Source: Sphingomonas telluris (GTDB taxonomy: Bacteria; Pseudomonadota; Alphaproteobacteria; Sphingomonadales; Sphingomonadaceae). Taken from it: 64,000 nucleotides of DNA. The translations under genes were made by a program, and so were the position numbers. Below the pieces are notes generated by a model. It saw only the letters and a list, made by a program, of their open reading frames with translations, was not told the origin of the DNA and searched no databases. Where the stretch lies: the NCBI RefSeq assembly GCF_022568775.1, contig NZ_JAKZHW010000002.1, positions 261,501 through 325,500 of the forward strand, written 5' to 3'. Position 1 is the stretch's first letter. Every line of letters begins with the position of its first letter. Below, one piece after another: positions 45,484 to 53,703 of the stretch.

Positions 45484-45558
45484 TGGAGCGGGCGAAGGGA
45501 TTCGAACCCTCGACCCCAACCTTGGCAAGGTTGTGCTCTACCCCTGAGCTACGCCCGC
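45484..45558 (-). tRNA. tRNA-Gly (anticodon GCC)
   Basis: Read on the minus strand it starts GCGGGCGTAGCTCAGGGG, and the 7-bp acceptor stem closes with CGCCCGC. The anticodon loop is CTTGCCAAG (GCC), and the T loop is GGTTCGAATCC. Discriminator base T and an encoded CCA at 45486-45484. The surrounding 45392-45483 and 45559-45741 hold no convincing protein gene. Confidence 0.97.
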
Positions 45559-45741
45559 TCTGAGCTTGAGCCGCAGTAAGCGCCGGGTGGCTGCTTCGCG
45601 GCAGGGTGGCGGGCGCCTAGCATGGCAAAATCGATTCCTGCAAGGCGATTCCCGCAACGCGTGCCGCTTATCTTGTGGCGCGCGTCTCATCCGACCATAT
45701 GGGGCGCATCATCGGCAGCAGCAAACGGAGTACAGGCGAGC

Positions 45742-46650
45742 GTGGCCACCCTTGGCTTGAGTGAGGCGGAACGCGAGGCAGTGGAGCGCTTGCAGCGCGA
45801 CGTCATAGAGCCGTCGATGACCAGCCTGGTGATCCTCGATTTCTGGGCGGAATGGTGCGGGCCCTGCAAGCAATTGGGTCCGATTCTCGAAAAGCTCGCC
45901 GCCGAATATGCCGACAAGGGCGTGAAGCTGGTGAAGATCGACGTCGACCAGGAAAAGGTCATCGCGGCCCAGTTCCGAATCCAGTCGATCCCGACCGTCT
46001 ACGCCTTCTTCGGCGGGCAGCCGGTCGCGGACATCACAAATTATCGCACCGAGGGACAGCTCAAGCGGGTCCTCGATCAGCTGATCTCGCAGCTGGGTGT
46101 GAAGGGTGCGGCGGACGAGCAGCAGGCGGAAATCGAGCCGCTGATCGCCATGGGCGAGCAGGTTCTGGCCGAAGGCGATGCGCCTCGCGCCGTTTCCATC
46201 TTCCAGCAGATCCTCGACATGGCGCCGGAAGATCCGACCGTCATCGGAGGTTTGGCGCGCGCCTTGCTCGCCGCGGGTGAGGCCGACGAAGCAAGGGCAG
46301 TGCTCGATGCCGCGCCTGCCGATGCGGCCAACCACGCCGAAGTCAGCCGCGCCCGCGCCGCGCTGGAGCTCACAAAGGCCGCGCCCGAATCGGATACGTC
46401 CGAGATCGAGGCCCGAATCGCTTCCAACCCCGACGATTTCGAAGCCCGGTACGAACTGGCCGGTGCGAAGATGGCCGCAGGGGACCGCGACGGCGCTGCC
46501 GACGCTTTGCTCGACCTCATCAGCCGGGACCGCGACTGGAACGAGGGCGCCGCTCGCCAGCGATTCCTCCAGCTGATCGAGGCCCAAGGCCTGGAAGATC
46601 CGTGGGCGCGGACGCAGCGGCGGCGGCTTTCGGCGCTGCTGTTTACATGA
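45742..46650 (+). CDS. Thioredoxin-TPR co-chaperone, CnoX/YbbN-like
   Basis: 302 aa from the GTG at 45742 (ATLGLSEAEREAVERLQ), preferred over ATG 45622. The extra 40 residues of the longer form are not thioredoxin-like, and this start has AGG 5 nt upstream. Thioredoxin domain with WCGPC at residues 38-42, then TPR-like helices from about 150. CnoX holds unfolded or oxidised proteins and passes them to DnaK and GroEL. Unlike E. coli CnoX it keeps both active-site cysteines. Overlaps the next gene by 4 nt. Confidence 0.9.
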   Translation: MATLGLSEAEREAVERLQRDVIEPSMTSLVILDFWAEWCGPCKQLGPILEKLAAEYADKGVKLVKIDVDQEKVIAAQFRIQSIPTVYAFFGGQPVADITNYRTEGQLKRVLDQLISQLGVKGAADEQQAEIEPLIAMGEQVLAEGDAPRAVSIFQQILDMAPEDPTVIGGLARALLAAGEADEARAVLDAAPADAANHAEVSRARAALELTKAAPESDTSEIEARIASNPDDFEARYELAGAKMAAGDRDGAADALLDLISRDRDWNEGAARQRFLQLIEAQGLEDPWARTQRRRLSALLFT

Positions 46651-47282
46651 GCGCATCGCGCCTGCTCCGGATTCCGATCTTCCCGCTGCCCGGCGCGATC
46701 CTGTTCCCGCGCTCGCAGCTTCCGCTGCACATCTTTGAGCCGCGCTATCGCGAGATGGTCCGCGATGTCCTGGAGGGTGCCGGCCGGATCGGCATGGTCC
46801 AGCCGACGGCACCCGAAGAGGAGGGCGCACCGCTCCATCCCGTCGGCTGTGTCGGCGAGATCGTGAACGTCGAGGAGCTGGAGGACGGCCGGTACAACAT
46901 CGTCCTCCTCGGCACGAATCGCTTCCGGCTGATCGGCGAGACCGACATGGACACGCTCTACCGTAATGCCGAGGTCGAGCTCGACGGCTTCGACGATGAG
47001 GAGCCGGGGCCGCTGTCGATGACGCTTCGCGCCGAGGTCGAGAGGGAAGCCAAGCGTCTCGGCGATGCCATGCGCCTGTCCGTGGATTGGGCCGCTGTTC
47101 GCCGCCTCGACGACGAGATGCTGGTCAACGCCATCGCCCAGGTCGCGCCCTTCGACACCGGCGCCAAGCAGGCGCTGCTCGAAGCGCAGTCACTGGACGA
47201 TCGTGCCGACCTTCTGGTCCAGCTGATGCAGTTCCAGCGCGCGGCCGTAACTGGCGCCGAAGTTCAGCCGACGCTCCAGTAG
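46647..47282 (+). CDS. Lon-substrate-binding (LON N-domain) protein
   Basis: 211 aa from the ATG at 46647. It is a freestanding N-terminal Lon domain: RIPIFPLPGAILFPRSQLPLHIFEPRYREMV, GCVGEIVNVEELEDGRYNIVLLGTNRFRL. No AAA or protease domain. Conserved next to the thioredoxin gene in alphaproteobacteria, which suggests a shared role in protein quality control. It abuts the convergent UbiH-type gene with no spacer (TAG then CTA). Confidence 0.92.
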   Translation: MSASRLLRIPIFPLPGAILFPRSQLPLHIFEPRYREMVRDVLEGAGRIGMVQPTAPEEEGAPLHPVGCVGEIVNVEELEDGRYNIVLLGTNRFRLIGETDMDTLYRNAEVELDGFDDEEPGPLSMTLRAEVEREAKRLGDAMRLSVDWAAVRRLDDEMLVNAIAQVAPFDTGAKQALLEAQSLDDRADLLVQLMQFQRAAVTGAEVQPTLQ

Positions 47283-48497
47283 CTAGATCGGCAGCCCGCG
47301 CAAAAGCAGCGGAAGCTCGCCGCTCGTCCCGCGCGCCTCGCTCATCAGGCGGTTCTTCATCGGCGAGACGCGGTCGATCAGGCCCATGCCGAAGCGGCGG
47401 ACCGCGGAAGCGGTCTTGCCAGGAATGCCGTAAATCCGCGTCAGGCTGTCCGTGGCGAAGGCCACCGACAGCGCATCGATGGCCCGCCAGCGCTGGTAGC
47501 GGTCGAGCAACTGCTTGTCGCCGAGATCGAGGCCCAGGCGCGCACCCTCTGCGAGCACCTGCGCAAGGGCGGCGGCATCGCGGAAGCCGAGGTTGAGGCC
47601 CTGTCCGGCGATCGGATGGATGGCGTGGGCTGCATCCCCCACCAGCGCGAGCCGTTCGCCCGTGATCTGCGCCGCGTGGTGGAAACCCAGCGGATAGGTC
47701 GAACGCGGAGCGGCCATCTCGATCTTGCCCACGAAGCCGCCCATCGTCGCCTGCGCCTCGCCCGCGAACTGCTCGTCGGTCAATGACAGCCAGGCGTCGG
47801 CATCCTCCTTGGGTACCGACCAGACGATCGCGGAACGATGGCCTTCGTCGTCGTCCGTCATCGGCAGGAGCGCGAAGGGCCCGGCGGGGAAGAAGATCTC
47901 GTAGGCGATATTGTCGTGCGGCCGCTCGTGCCGAAGGGTGGAGACGATCGCGCTATGATCGTATTTCCAGCGGGCGATCGGAATTCCCGCACGTTCGCGC
48001 ATCGGAGAGTTGCGGCCATCCACCGCGGCGAGAATCGGCGCACTGAGCTTGCGTCCGTCCTCCAGCGAAACGACCACCCCATCCGGCCCGCGGTCGACCG
48101 ATTTGGGCGCAGATCTCCACAGCAGCCACAGATTCTTGCCGGCCTCCGCCCGCGCGAGCAGCGCCGCGCGCAGGTTTCGGTTCTCGTGCATGACCCCGAG
48201 CGGCTCATCATCGTCGGGTTGAAAGGCGAGGCCGCCCGGCTGAAGCCCATCGGCGACCTGGATGGTCCGGATGGGACAGCCGGGCACGGGAAAATGGCCG
48301 GCAACTCCGATCGTCTCCAGCATGCGCATGGAGCTGGAGGACACAGCGCTGGTGCGTCCATCAAAAGCCTTGCTCGTTCGCTCGCCGGGGTCGGCCGGAT
48401 CGACAAGAATCGCGGAAATGCCGCTCGAATCGAGCGCCGATGCCAGCGCCAGGCCGACCAGTCCGCCGCCGAAGATGAGAACGTCCGCGCGATCCAT
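47283..48497 (-). CDS. UbiH/UbiF/VisC-type FAD monooxygenase
   Basis: 404 aa from the ATG at 48497. FAD-binding ADVLIFGGGLVGLALASAL, the DG region VDGRNSPMRERAGI, and GDAAHAIHPIAGQGLNLGFRDA. It is an aromatic hydroxylase of the ubiquinone pathway family; which ring position it modifies (C5, C1 or C6) cannot be told from sequence alone. The longer upstream reading is rejected: it lacks a family match and runs into the ftsK leader. Confidence 0.92.
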   Translation of the reverse strand: MDRADVLIFGGGLVGLALASALDSSGISAILVDPADPGERTSKAFDGRTSAVSSSSMRMLETIGVAGHFPVPGCPIRTIQVADGLQPGGLAFQPDDDEPLGVMHENRNLRAALLARAEAGKNLWLLWRSAPKSVDRGPDGVVVSLEDGRKLSAPILAAVDGRNSPMRERAGIPIARWKYDHSAIVSTLRHERPHDNIAYEIFFPAGPFALLPMTDDDEGHRSAIVWSVPKEDADAWLSLTDEQFAGEAQATMGGFVGKIEMAAPRSTYPLGFHHAAQITGERLALVGDAAHAIHPIAGQGLNLGFRDAAALAQVLAEGARLGLDLGDKQLLDRYQRWRAIDALSVAFATDSLTRIYGIPGKTASAVRRFGMGLIDRVSPMKNRLMSEARGTSGELPLLLRGLPI

Positions 48498-48600
48498 TTG
48501 CGAGCGCACTAACCTTCCGTCGCATTGACGCCAAGGCATCGCTTGACCGCGGAGTCCGCGAAGAGGCAAACTGTACAAGGATTTGGGTGGGGATGGATTG

Positions 48601-50931
48601 ATGGCAACCGCAGCCGTGCGGACCTCAAAAAGGGAGCTCGAGCCTCACTGGCGCGATGCGTTAAGCGCGTCGGTGAAGCGTCTTGCTCTGCGCACGTGGG
48701 GAGCCTTGCTCGTCGCGGTGGCGATCGGCACGTCGCTGGCGCTCGCTACCCACAACACCACCGACCCATCCTTCAGCACCGCCGCGGGCGGACCGCCCTC
48801 CAACTGGATGGGCAGCTTCGGCGCCTACGCGAGCGACGCCTTGCTGCTGCTGTTCGGGATGGGCTCCGTGCTGTTCATACCGGTGGTCGGCCTCGCCGGC
48901 CTGCGGATGATGCGGCTTGAGCCCGCTGGCCGCATCGGCCGCGCGCTTTTCGTCGCGGGGATCGGCGCGATCCTCGTCGGCATCGCGCTCAGCCTCACGA
49001 GCGCTTCGTCCGTTTCGGGCCTCCCGGGCGGCTGGGGCGGAGCGATCGGCCTCGCTGCCGCTCATGGGGTGAGCGCGGGCATCGACCTCATCCCGAACGA
49101 CGCGATAGCGGGACCGGCGCATCTCGCCGCGCTGATCATCTTCGCGCTCGCCGGTCTGTTCCTCGGCTATCTGGCGCTTGGCCTGCAGCAGGATGAGAAG
49201 GCGTGGGTCGGCGGGATCTTCCGCCGCAATCCTCGTCCGAAGATCTCGGCACCGCGCCGCCAGACGGAAATCGCGGAGGAGCGCCTCCCGAGCGCTGCGC
49301 CGCCGAAGTCGCGGCCGGCTGTCGCGGTTGCCGAGCCTCCGAAGCCGATCGCGCCGGCGGGCAGCGCTCGTGGTGGAAAGCGCGCCCCAGCGACTCAGCA
49401 GAGTCTCGCGCTCGGCGACAATTACCAGCTGCCGACGCTCGAACTGCTCGCCGCCCCGCCCGAGAAGGGGCGGTCGCAGATCGACCGTGCCGGGCTGGAG
49501 CGGAATGCCCGCCTGCTCGAATCTGTCCTCGAAGACTTCCACGTGCGCGGCGACATCGTCGAGGTTCGTCCGGGCCCCGTCGTCACCATGTACGAGCTGG
49601 AGCCCGCCAGCGGCATCAAGGCCAGCCGCGTGATCCAGCTCGCCGACGACATCGCCCGCAACATGTCGGCGCTGTCGGCTCGTGTAGCGACGATCCCCGG
49701 CCGCAGCGTCATCGGCATCGAGCTTCCCAATCCGAAGCGCGAGACGGTCAGTCTGTCGGAGCTGATCGGCAGCCAGGCGTTCGAAGACCAGAACATGTCG
49801 CTGCCGCTGATCCTCGGCAAGAACATCGCCGGCGATCCCGTCATCGCAGACCTCGCGCCGATGCCTCACCTTCTGGTCGCCGGCACCACCGGCTCGGGCA
49901 AGTCGGTCGGCCTCAACTGCATGATCCTGTCGCTGCTCTACCGGCTGACCCCGGAAGAGTGCCGTATGATCATGATCGATCCGAAGATGCTGGAGCTCAG
50001 CACCTACGACGATATTCCGCACCTGCTGTCGCCGGTTGTCACCGAGCCGTCGAAGGCCATCCGCGCCCTCAAATGGACGGTCGAGCAGATGGAGGAACGC
50101 TATCGGATGATGGCGAACCTCGGCGTTCGCGCGCTGCCGAGCTTCAACCAGAAGGTCCGCGATGCGAAGGCCAAGGGCTCGAAGCTCGGCCGCCGGGTCC
50201 AGACGGGCTACGACGCCAGCTCGGGCCAACCGATCTACGAGATGGAGGAGCTCGAATATGACGTGCTCCCGCAGATCGTCGTTGTGGTCGACGAGCTCGC
50301 CGATCTCATGATGACCGCCGGCAAGGAGGTGGAATTCCTCATCCAGCGCCTCGCCCAGAAGGCGCGCGCGGCCGGCATTCACCTGATCATGGCGACGCAG
50401 CGCCCGTCGGTCGACGTCATCACCGGCGTCATCAAAGCCAACCTGCCCACGCGCATCAGCTTTCAGGTCACCAGCAAGATCGACAGCCGCACCATCCTTG
50501 GCGAGCAGGGTGCCGAGCAGCTGCTCGGCAAGGGCGACATGCTCTACATGCCCGGCGGCAAGCAGATCATCCGCGTCCACGGCCCCTTCGTCACCGACGA
50601 GGAGGTCCGCTCGGTTGCCGAGCATTGGCGGCGGCAGGGCGTGCCGGACTACATCCAGGCCGTCACCGAGGAGCCGGAAGACGGCGGCTACATGTTCGAC
50701 GGCCAGCCGACGGGCGAGGACGATGCGGAGACGCAACTCTACCGCAAGGCGATCCAGATCGTCGCGGAAAGCCAGAAGGCATCGACCTCCTACCTCCAGC
50801 GCCAGCTCCGGGTCGGCTACAACAGCGCCGCGCGCCTGATCGAGCGGATGGAGAAGGACGGCCTCGTCGGGCAGCCCGACCATGTCGGCCGCCGCGAAGT
50901 GCTGATCGATTCGGACGGGCACCCGATCTGA
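48601..50931 (+). CDS. ftsK: DNA translocase FtsK
   Basis: 776 aa. Four hydrophobic segments in the N-terminal 190 residues anchor it at the septum. A short Pro/Ala linker follows. The motor domain has Walker A AGTTGSGKSVGLN near residue 430, Walker B VVVVDELADLMM, and MATQRPSVDVITGVIKANLP. The C-terminal gamma winged helix (about 710-776, STSYLQRQLRVGYNSAARLIE) reads KOPS-like sequences. It pumps chromosome ends during division. A 13-bp dyad CGCGGAGTCCGCG lies at 48548-48560 upstream. Confidence 0.96.
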   Translation: MATAAVRTSKRELEPHWRDALSASVKRLALRTWGALLVAVAIGTSLALATHNTTDPSFSTAAGGPPSNWMGSFGAYASDALLLLFGMGSVLFIPVVGLAGLRMMRLEPAGRIGRALFVAGIGAILVGIALSLTSASSVSGLPGGWGGAIGLAAAHGVSAGIDLIPNDAIAGPAHLAALIIFALAGLFLGYLALGLQQDEKAWVGGIFRRNPRPKISAPRRQTEIAEERLPSAAPPKSRPAVAVAEPPKPIAPAGSARGGKRAPATQQSLALGDNYQLPTLELLAAPPEKGRSQIDRAGLERNARLLESVLEDFHVRGDIVEVRPGPVVTMYELEPASGIKASRVIQLADDIARNMSALSARVATIPGRSVIGIELPNPKRETVSLSELIGSQAFEDQNMSLPLILGKNIAGDPVIADLAPMPHLLVAGTTGSGKSVGLNCMILSLLYRLTPEECRMIMIDPKMLELSTYDDIPHLLSPVVTEPSKAIRALKWTVEQMEERYRMMANLGVRALPSFNQKVRDAKAKGSKLGRRVQTGYDASSGQPIYEMEELEYDVLPQIVVVVDELADLMMTAGKEVEFLIQRLAQKARAAGIHLIMATQRPSVDVITGVIKANLPTRISFQVTSKIDSRTILGEQGAEQLLGKGDMLYMPGGKQIIRVHGPFVTDEEVRSVAEHWRRQGVPDYIQAVTEEPEDGGYMFDGQPTGEDDAETQLYRKAIQIVAESQKASTSYLQRQLRVGYNSAARLIERMEKDGLVGQPDHVGRREVLIDSDGHPI

Positions 50932-51026
50932 GCCGGCGCGAAGCTGAACAAGCGGGAACCGGCGGGTTCAGACCGCATTCAATGCCGCAACGCCACACCG
51001 GCATCCAAATCCCAGGAGTTTGGTAG

Positions 51027-51641
51027 ATGAGCTTTTCGACGAATCTTGCGCGCGCCCTGGCGCCGATCGCCATTGTTGCGGCGGCAGTCCCCGCGCAGGC
51101 GCAGACCAACGACATTGCCAAGGTTGAGGCGCATCTGGCGGCGGTACAGTCGATGACCGCGAACTTCCGCCAGACCGACGCCAAGGGCCGTAGCGATTCC
51201 GGCACTCTGCAGCTGAAGAGGCCCGGCCAGATCCGCTTCCAATATCAGGGCGGCGATTTGCTGCTCGTGGGCACCGGCGGCAAGCTGTGGTTTCTCGACT
51301 ATTCGGTCGGCCAGGCGAACAGTTGGAGCCTGAACAAGACGCCGCTCGGCATCCTGCTCGGCGCCAACCCCGACATCGGACGCATCGCGAAGATCGTGCC
51401 GCAGAGCGATCCGCGCATTCTGGTCGTCCGCGCCCGTGATGCCCGTCGTCCCGAGTTCGGAACGCTGATCCTCGCCTTCGCGCGCAACCCTTCTGCGCCC
51501 GGCGGATTGATGCTGGAGGGCTGGACCGCGATCGACGCACAGAACAAGCGCACGACCATCAAGCTGGACAACCAGCGATACAACGTCGCGGTGTCCGACG
51601 GCGCCTTCAGCTTCAAGATGCCGACGAAGCGCGGATCATGA
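51027..51641 (+). CDS. lolA: Outer membrane lipoprotein carrier LolA
   Basis: 204 aa with a signal peptide ending in VPAQAQ. LolA pattern: VEAHLAAVQSMTANFRQTDAKGRSDSGTLQLKRPGQIRFQY, then GGKLWFLDYSVGQANSW. It ferries lipoproteins through the periplasm from LolCDE. It follows ftsK by 95 nt, the usual alphaproteobacterial order. Confidence 0.93.
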   Translation: MSFSTNLARALAPIAIVAAAVPAQAQTNDIAKVEAHLAAVQSMTANFRQTDAKGRSDSGTLQLKRPGQIRFQYQGGDLLLVGTGGKLWFLDYSVGQANSWSLNKTPLGILLGANPDIGRIAKIVPQSDPRILVVRARDARRPEFGTLILAFARNPSAPGGLMLEGWTAIDAQNKRTTIKLDNQRYNVAVSDGAFSFKMPTKRGS

Positions 51642-51668
51642 AACTTGCGTAGCTAAACAAAACTGTTC

Positions 51669-51780
51669 ATCAGGGCGTCAGGTTCGGGTGGTAAAGAGCG
51701 CATTGATCCTGCGGATCAGCCTGGGGTTTCCCCCTGTTACCCGGGCCCGCTTGATCGCCTTGCGTGACGAACGCTTGGTC
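51669..51780 (+). ncRNA. Candidate structured RNA between lolA and xthA
   Basis: The 224-nt gap between lolA and xthA holds several hairpins in a row. TGATCC-tgc-GGATCA lies at 51704-51718, GGGG-ttt-CCCC at 51723-51733 and GCGT-gacga-ACGC at 51762-51774, with the strong terminator at 51781 after them. TTAC at 51737-51740 could pair with GTAA upstream. No protein frame here is convincing. It may be a small RNA or only a long 3' UTR. No known RNA family is recognised. Confidence 0.3.
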
Positions 51781-51820
51781 GGCCCTCGCTCCATGCCCCC
51801 GGAGCGGGGGCCTTTCCTTT
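51781..51820 (+). terminator. Rho-independent terminator before xthA
   Basis: GGCCCTCGCTCC at 51781-51792 and GGAGCGGGGGCC at 51801-51812 form a 12-bp stem with one G-U pair and an 8-nt loop, followed by TTTCCTTT. It probably ends the ftsK-lolA transcript or a small RNA made from the gap. Confidence 0.8.
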
Positions 51821-51865
51821 GCCAAGCGCCGCGAAGGAGCTAAGCGCGTCGGCGTGAACAAGACG

Positions 51866-52648
51866 ATGAAGATCGCTTCCTGGAACGTGAACTCGGTCCG
51901 CGCGCGGATCGGCATCGTCGAGCGCCTGCTTCGCGAGGAGCAGCCCGATGTCCTGTGCCTTCAGGAGACAAAGGCTACCGACGACATCTTCCCGCGCGAG
52001 CTGTTCCACGAGCTTGGCTACAAGCATTGGGCGCTCAAGGGTCAGAAGATGCACCACGGCGTCGCGATCATCAGCAAGGTCGAGATCGGCGAACACGGCA
52101 GCCATGATTGGCAGGACAATGGCGAGGCGCGCCATGTCGGCGTCCGGCTTCCGTGCGGGCTGCGGGTGGAAAACGTCTACGTCCCGGCGGGCGGCGACAT
52201 TCCCGACCGCACGGTGAACCCGAAGTTCGGCCAGAAGCTCGACTTCATCGAGCGGATGACCCGCTGGTCCGAAGGTCTGCGTGAGCCGACCCTGATCGTC
52301 GGCGACTTCAACGTCGCGCCGCTGGAGTGCGACGTCTGGAGCCACAAGGCGCTGCTCTCGGTCGTCAGCCACACGCCGGTCGAGGTGGACGCGCTTACCC
52401 GCCTCCAGCAGGCGCACGACTGGATCGACATCGGCCGGACGTTTGTGCCCGCTCCGGAACGCAACTTCACCTGGTGGAGCTATCGCTCGCCCGACTGGAC
52501 GAAGAACGATCGCGGCCGTCGGCTCGACCACATGTGGGTCTCGCCGGAAGCGAAGGGCCGTGTCGTCTCGCATCGTGTGCTCGAGCCGTGCCGCAGCTGG
52601 CACCGGCCGTCTGACCACGTTCCCCTCATCTGCGAGGTCGCCGTTTGA
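51866..52648 (+). CDS. xthA: Exodeoxyribonuclease III
   Basis: 260 aa from the ATG at 51866 (MKIASWNVNSVRAR, the normal family start); a GTG at 51854 is an alternative. EEP-fold motifs: LCLQETKATD, GDFNVAP, and the HM of RRLDHMWVS with the catalytic His in RPSDHVPL. It is an AP endonuclease and 3'-phosphatase in base excision repair. ribA starts at a TTG within its stop. Confidence 0.95.
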   Translation: MKIASWNVNSVRARIGIVERLLREEQPDVLCLQETKATDDIFPRELFHELGYKHWALKGQKMHHGVAIISKVEIGEHGSHDWQDNGEARHVGVRLPCGLRVENVYVPAGGDIPDRTVNPKFGQKLDFIERMTRWSEGLREPTLIVGDFNVAPLECDVWSHKALLSVVSHTPVEVDALTRLQQAHDWIDIGRTFVPAPERNFTWWSYRSPDWTKNDRGRRLDHMWVSPEAKGRVVSHRVLEPCRSWHRPSDHVPLICEVAV

Positions 52649-53703
52649 GCCGCCGCTCCGCGGTCGAACGGGCGATCGCCGCACTGCGCACGGGCCGCGC
52701 GGTCCGCATCGAAGGCGCGGAGCCGCTGACTTTCCTGTCGATCGAGACGGCGACGCCGGAGCTGCTTCAAGCCGTGGATCCCGAGAACAAGGCGCCGCTG
52801 CTCCTGAGTGGCCGCCGCGCTGCCGCATTGTCGCTGGCCAGTGAGCGCGATGCGGCCGACCCCGCCCGACCGGTCCTCATCGAACGACAGGCCTGGCTCG
52901 ATCCATCCGCCGCTCTGACGCTAGCCGACCCGGCGCAGGACTTTGCCCGCGCGCCGATCGGCCCGCTCAAGCCGCTGCATCTCGAAGCCAATGCGACGGC
53001 CGAAGCCGCTCTGGATTTGGCGCGGGCGGCGGGCCTTCTGCCTGCGGTCTGGCTCATCCCGCCTAACGCGGCGGCCGTGGACGTACCGCTCGAAGAGCTG
53101 TCCGGAGATGCGTTCCGTCCGGAAGTGACGCTGCTCGCGCGAGCGCGCCTGCCGCTGGAGGACATGCCGGAAACGCAGATATTTGCCTTCCGCGGCTCCG
53201 ACGACGGTCAGGACCATGTCGCGCTTCTCGTCGGAGCGTTTGGCGGAAAGCCGCCGCTGATCCGCCTTCACAGCGAGTGCCTGACCGGTGACGTGTTCGG
53301 CTCGCTCAAGTGCGACTGCGGGCCGCAGCTGAAGGAAGCGCTGCGTCTGATCGCGGCTGCTGGCGGCGGTGTGCTGCTCTACCTGCGGCAAGAGGGGCGC
53401 GGAATCGGCCTCGCCAACAAGCTCCGCGCCTATGCCCTGCAGGATCGCGGCCTCGATACCGTCGAAGCCAACTTGCGCCTCGGCTTCGGCGACGACGAGC
53501 GGGACTATGCGCATGCTGCGGCGATCCTCCGCAAGCTCGGCATCGAGGAAGTACGGCTGCTGACGAACAATCCGCGCAAGGTCGAAGCGCTGGAGGCTGA
53601 AGGCATCAAGGTCGCTGAACGGGTGGCGCATCACATGCCCGCGAACCCGCACAATGCCGATTATCTACAAGTGAAGCGGGCGAAGAGCGGACACCTGCCC
53701 TAG
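52645..53703 (+). CDS. ribA: GTP cyclohydrolase II with N-terminal extension
   Basis: 352 aa, TTG start overlapping the xthA stop. The C-terminal 200 residues are RibA: RLHSECLTGDVFGSLKCDCG (zinc cysteines), LYLRQEGRGIGLANKLRAY, and LTNNPRKVEALEAEGI. The first 150 residues (ERAIAALRTGRAVRIEG) resemble a decayed RibB (DHBP synthase) fold without its acidic active-site motif, so only the GTP-hydrolysing step of riboflavin synthesis is supported. Ends on CTAG shared with mgtE. Confidence 0.92.
   Translation: MSRRSAVERAIAALRTGRAVRIEGAEPLTFLSIETATPELLQAVDPENKAPLLLSGRRAAALSLASERDAADPARPVLIERQAWLDPSAALTLADPAQDFARAPIGPLKPLHLEANATAEAALDLARAAGLLPAVWLIPPNAAAVDVPLEELSGDAFRPEVTLLARARLPLEDMPETQIFAFRGSDDGQDHVALLVGAFGGKPPLIRLHSECLTGDVFGSLKCDCGPQLKEALRLIAAAGGGVLLYLRQEGRGIGLANKLRAYALQDRGLDTVEANLRLGFGDDERDYAHAAAILRKLGIEEVRLLTNNPRKVEALEAEGIKVAERVAHHMPANPHNADYLQVKRAKSGHLP

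Noticed and set aside
45622..45741. Extra 40-residue N-terminus on the thioredoxin-like protein
   Set aside because: Family members start at ATLGL-like sequence; the extension is not thioredoxin-like, and the GTG at 45742 has its own ribosome site.
48661..50922. 753-codon open frame antisense to ftsK
   Set aside because: Long antisense frames are common in GC-rich genes. The translation is rich in Arg/Ala/Asp/His with no family motif, while the ftsK frame is fully conserved.
50946..50959. Possible alphaproteobacterial LexA box (GAAC-N-GAAC) between ftsK and lolA
   Set aside because: The two GAAC half sites are 6 nt apart, whereas the known box needs 7.
50955..50979. Possible EcfG promoter before lolA
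   Set aside because: GGAAC is present but the -10 position reads ATT rather than GTT at the required spacing.
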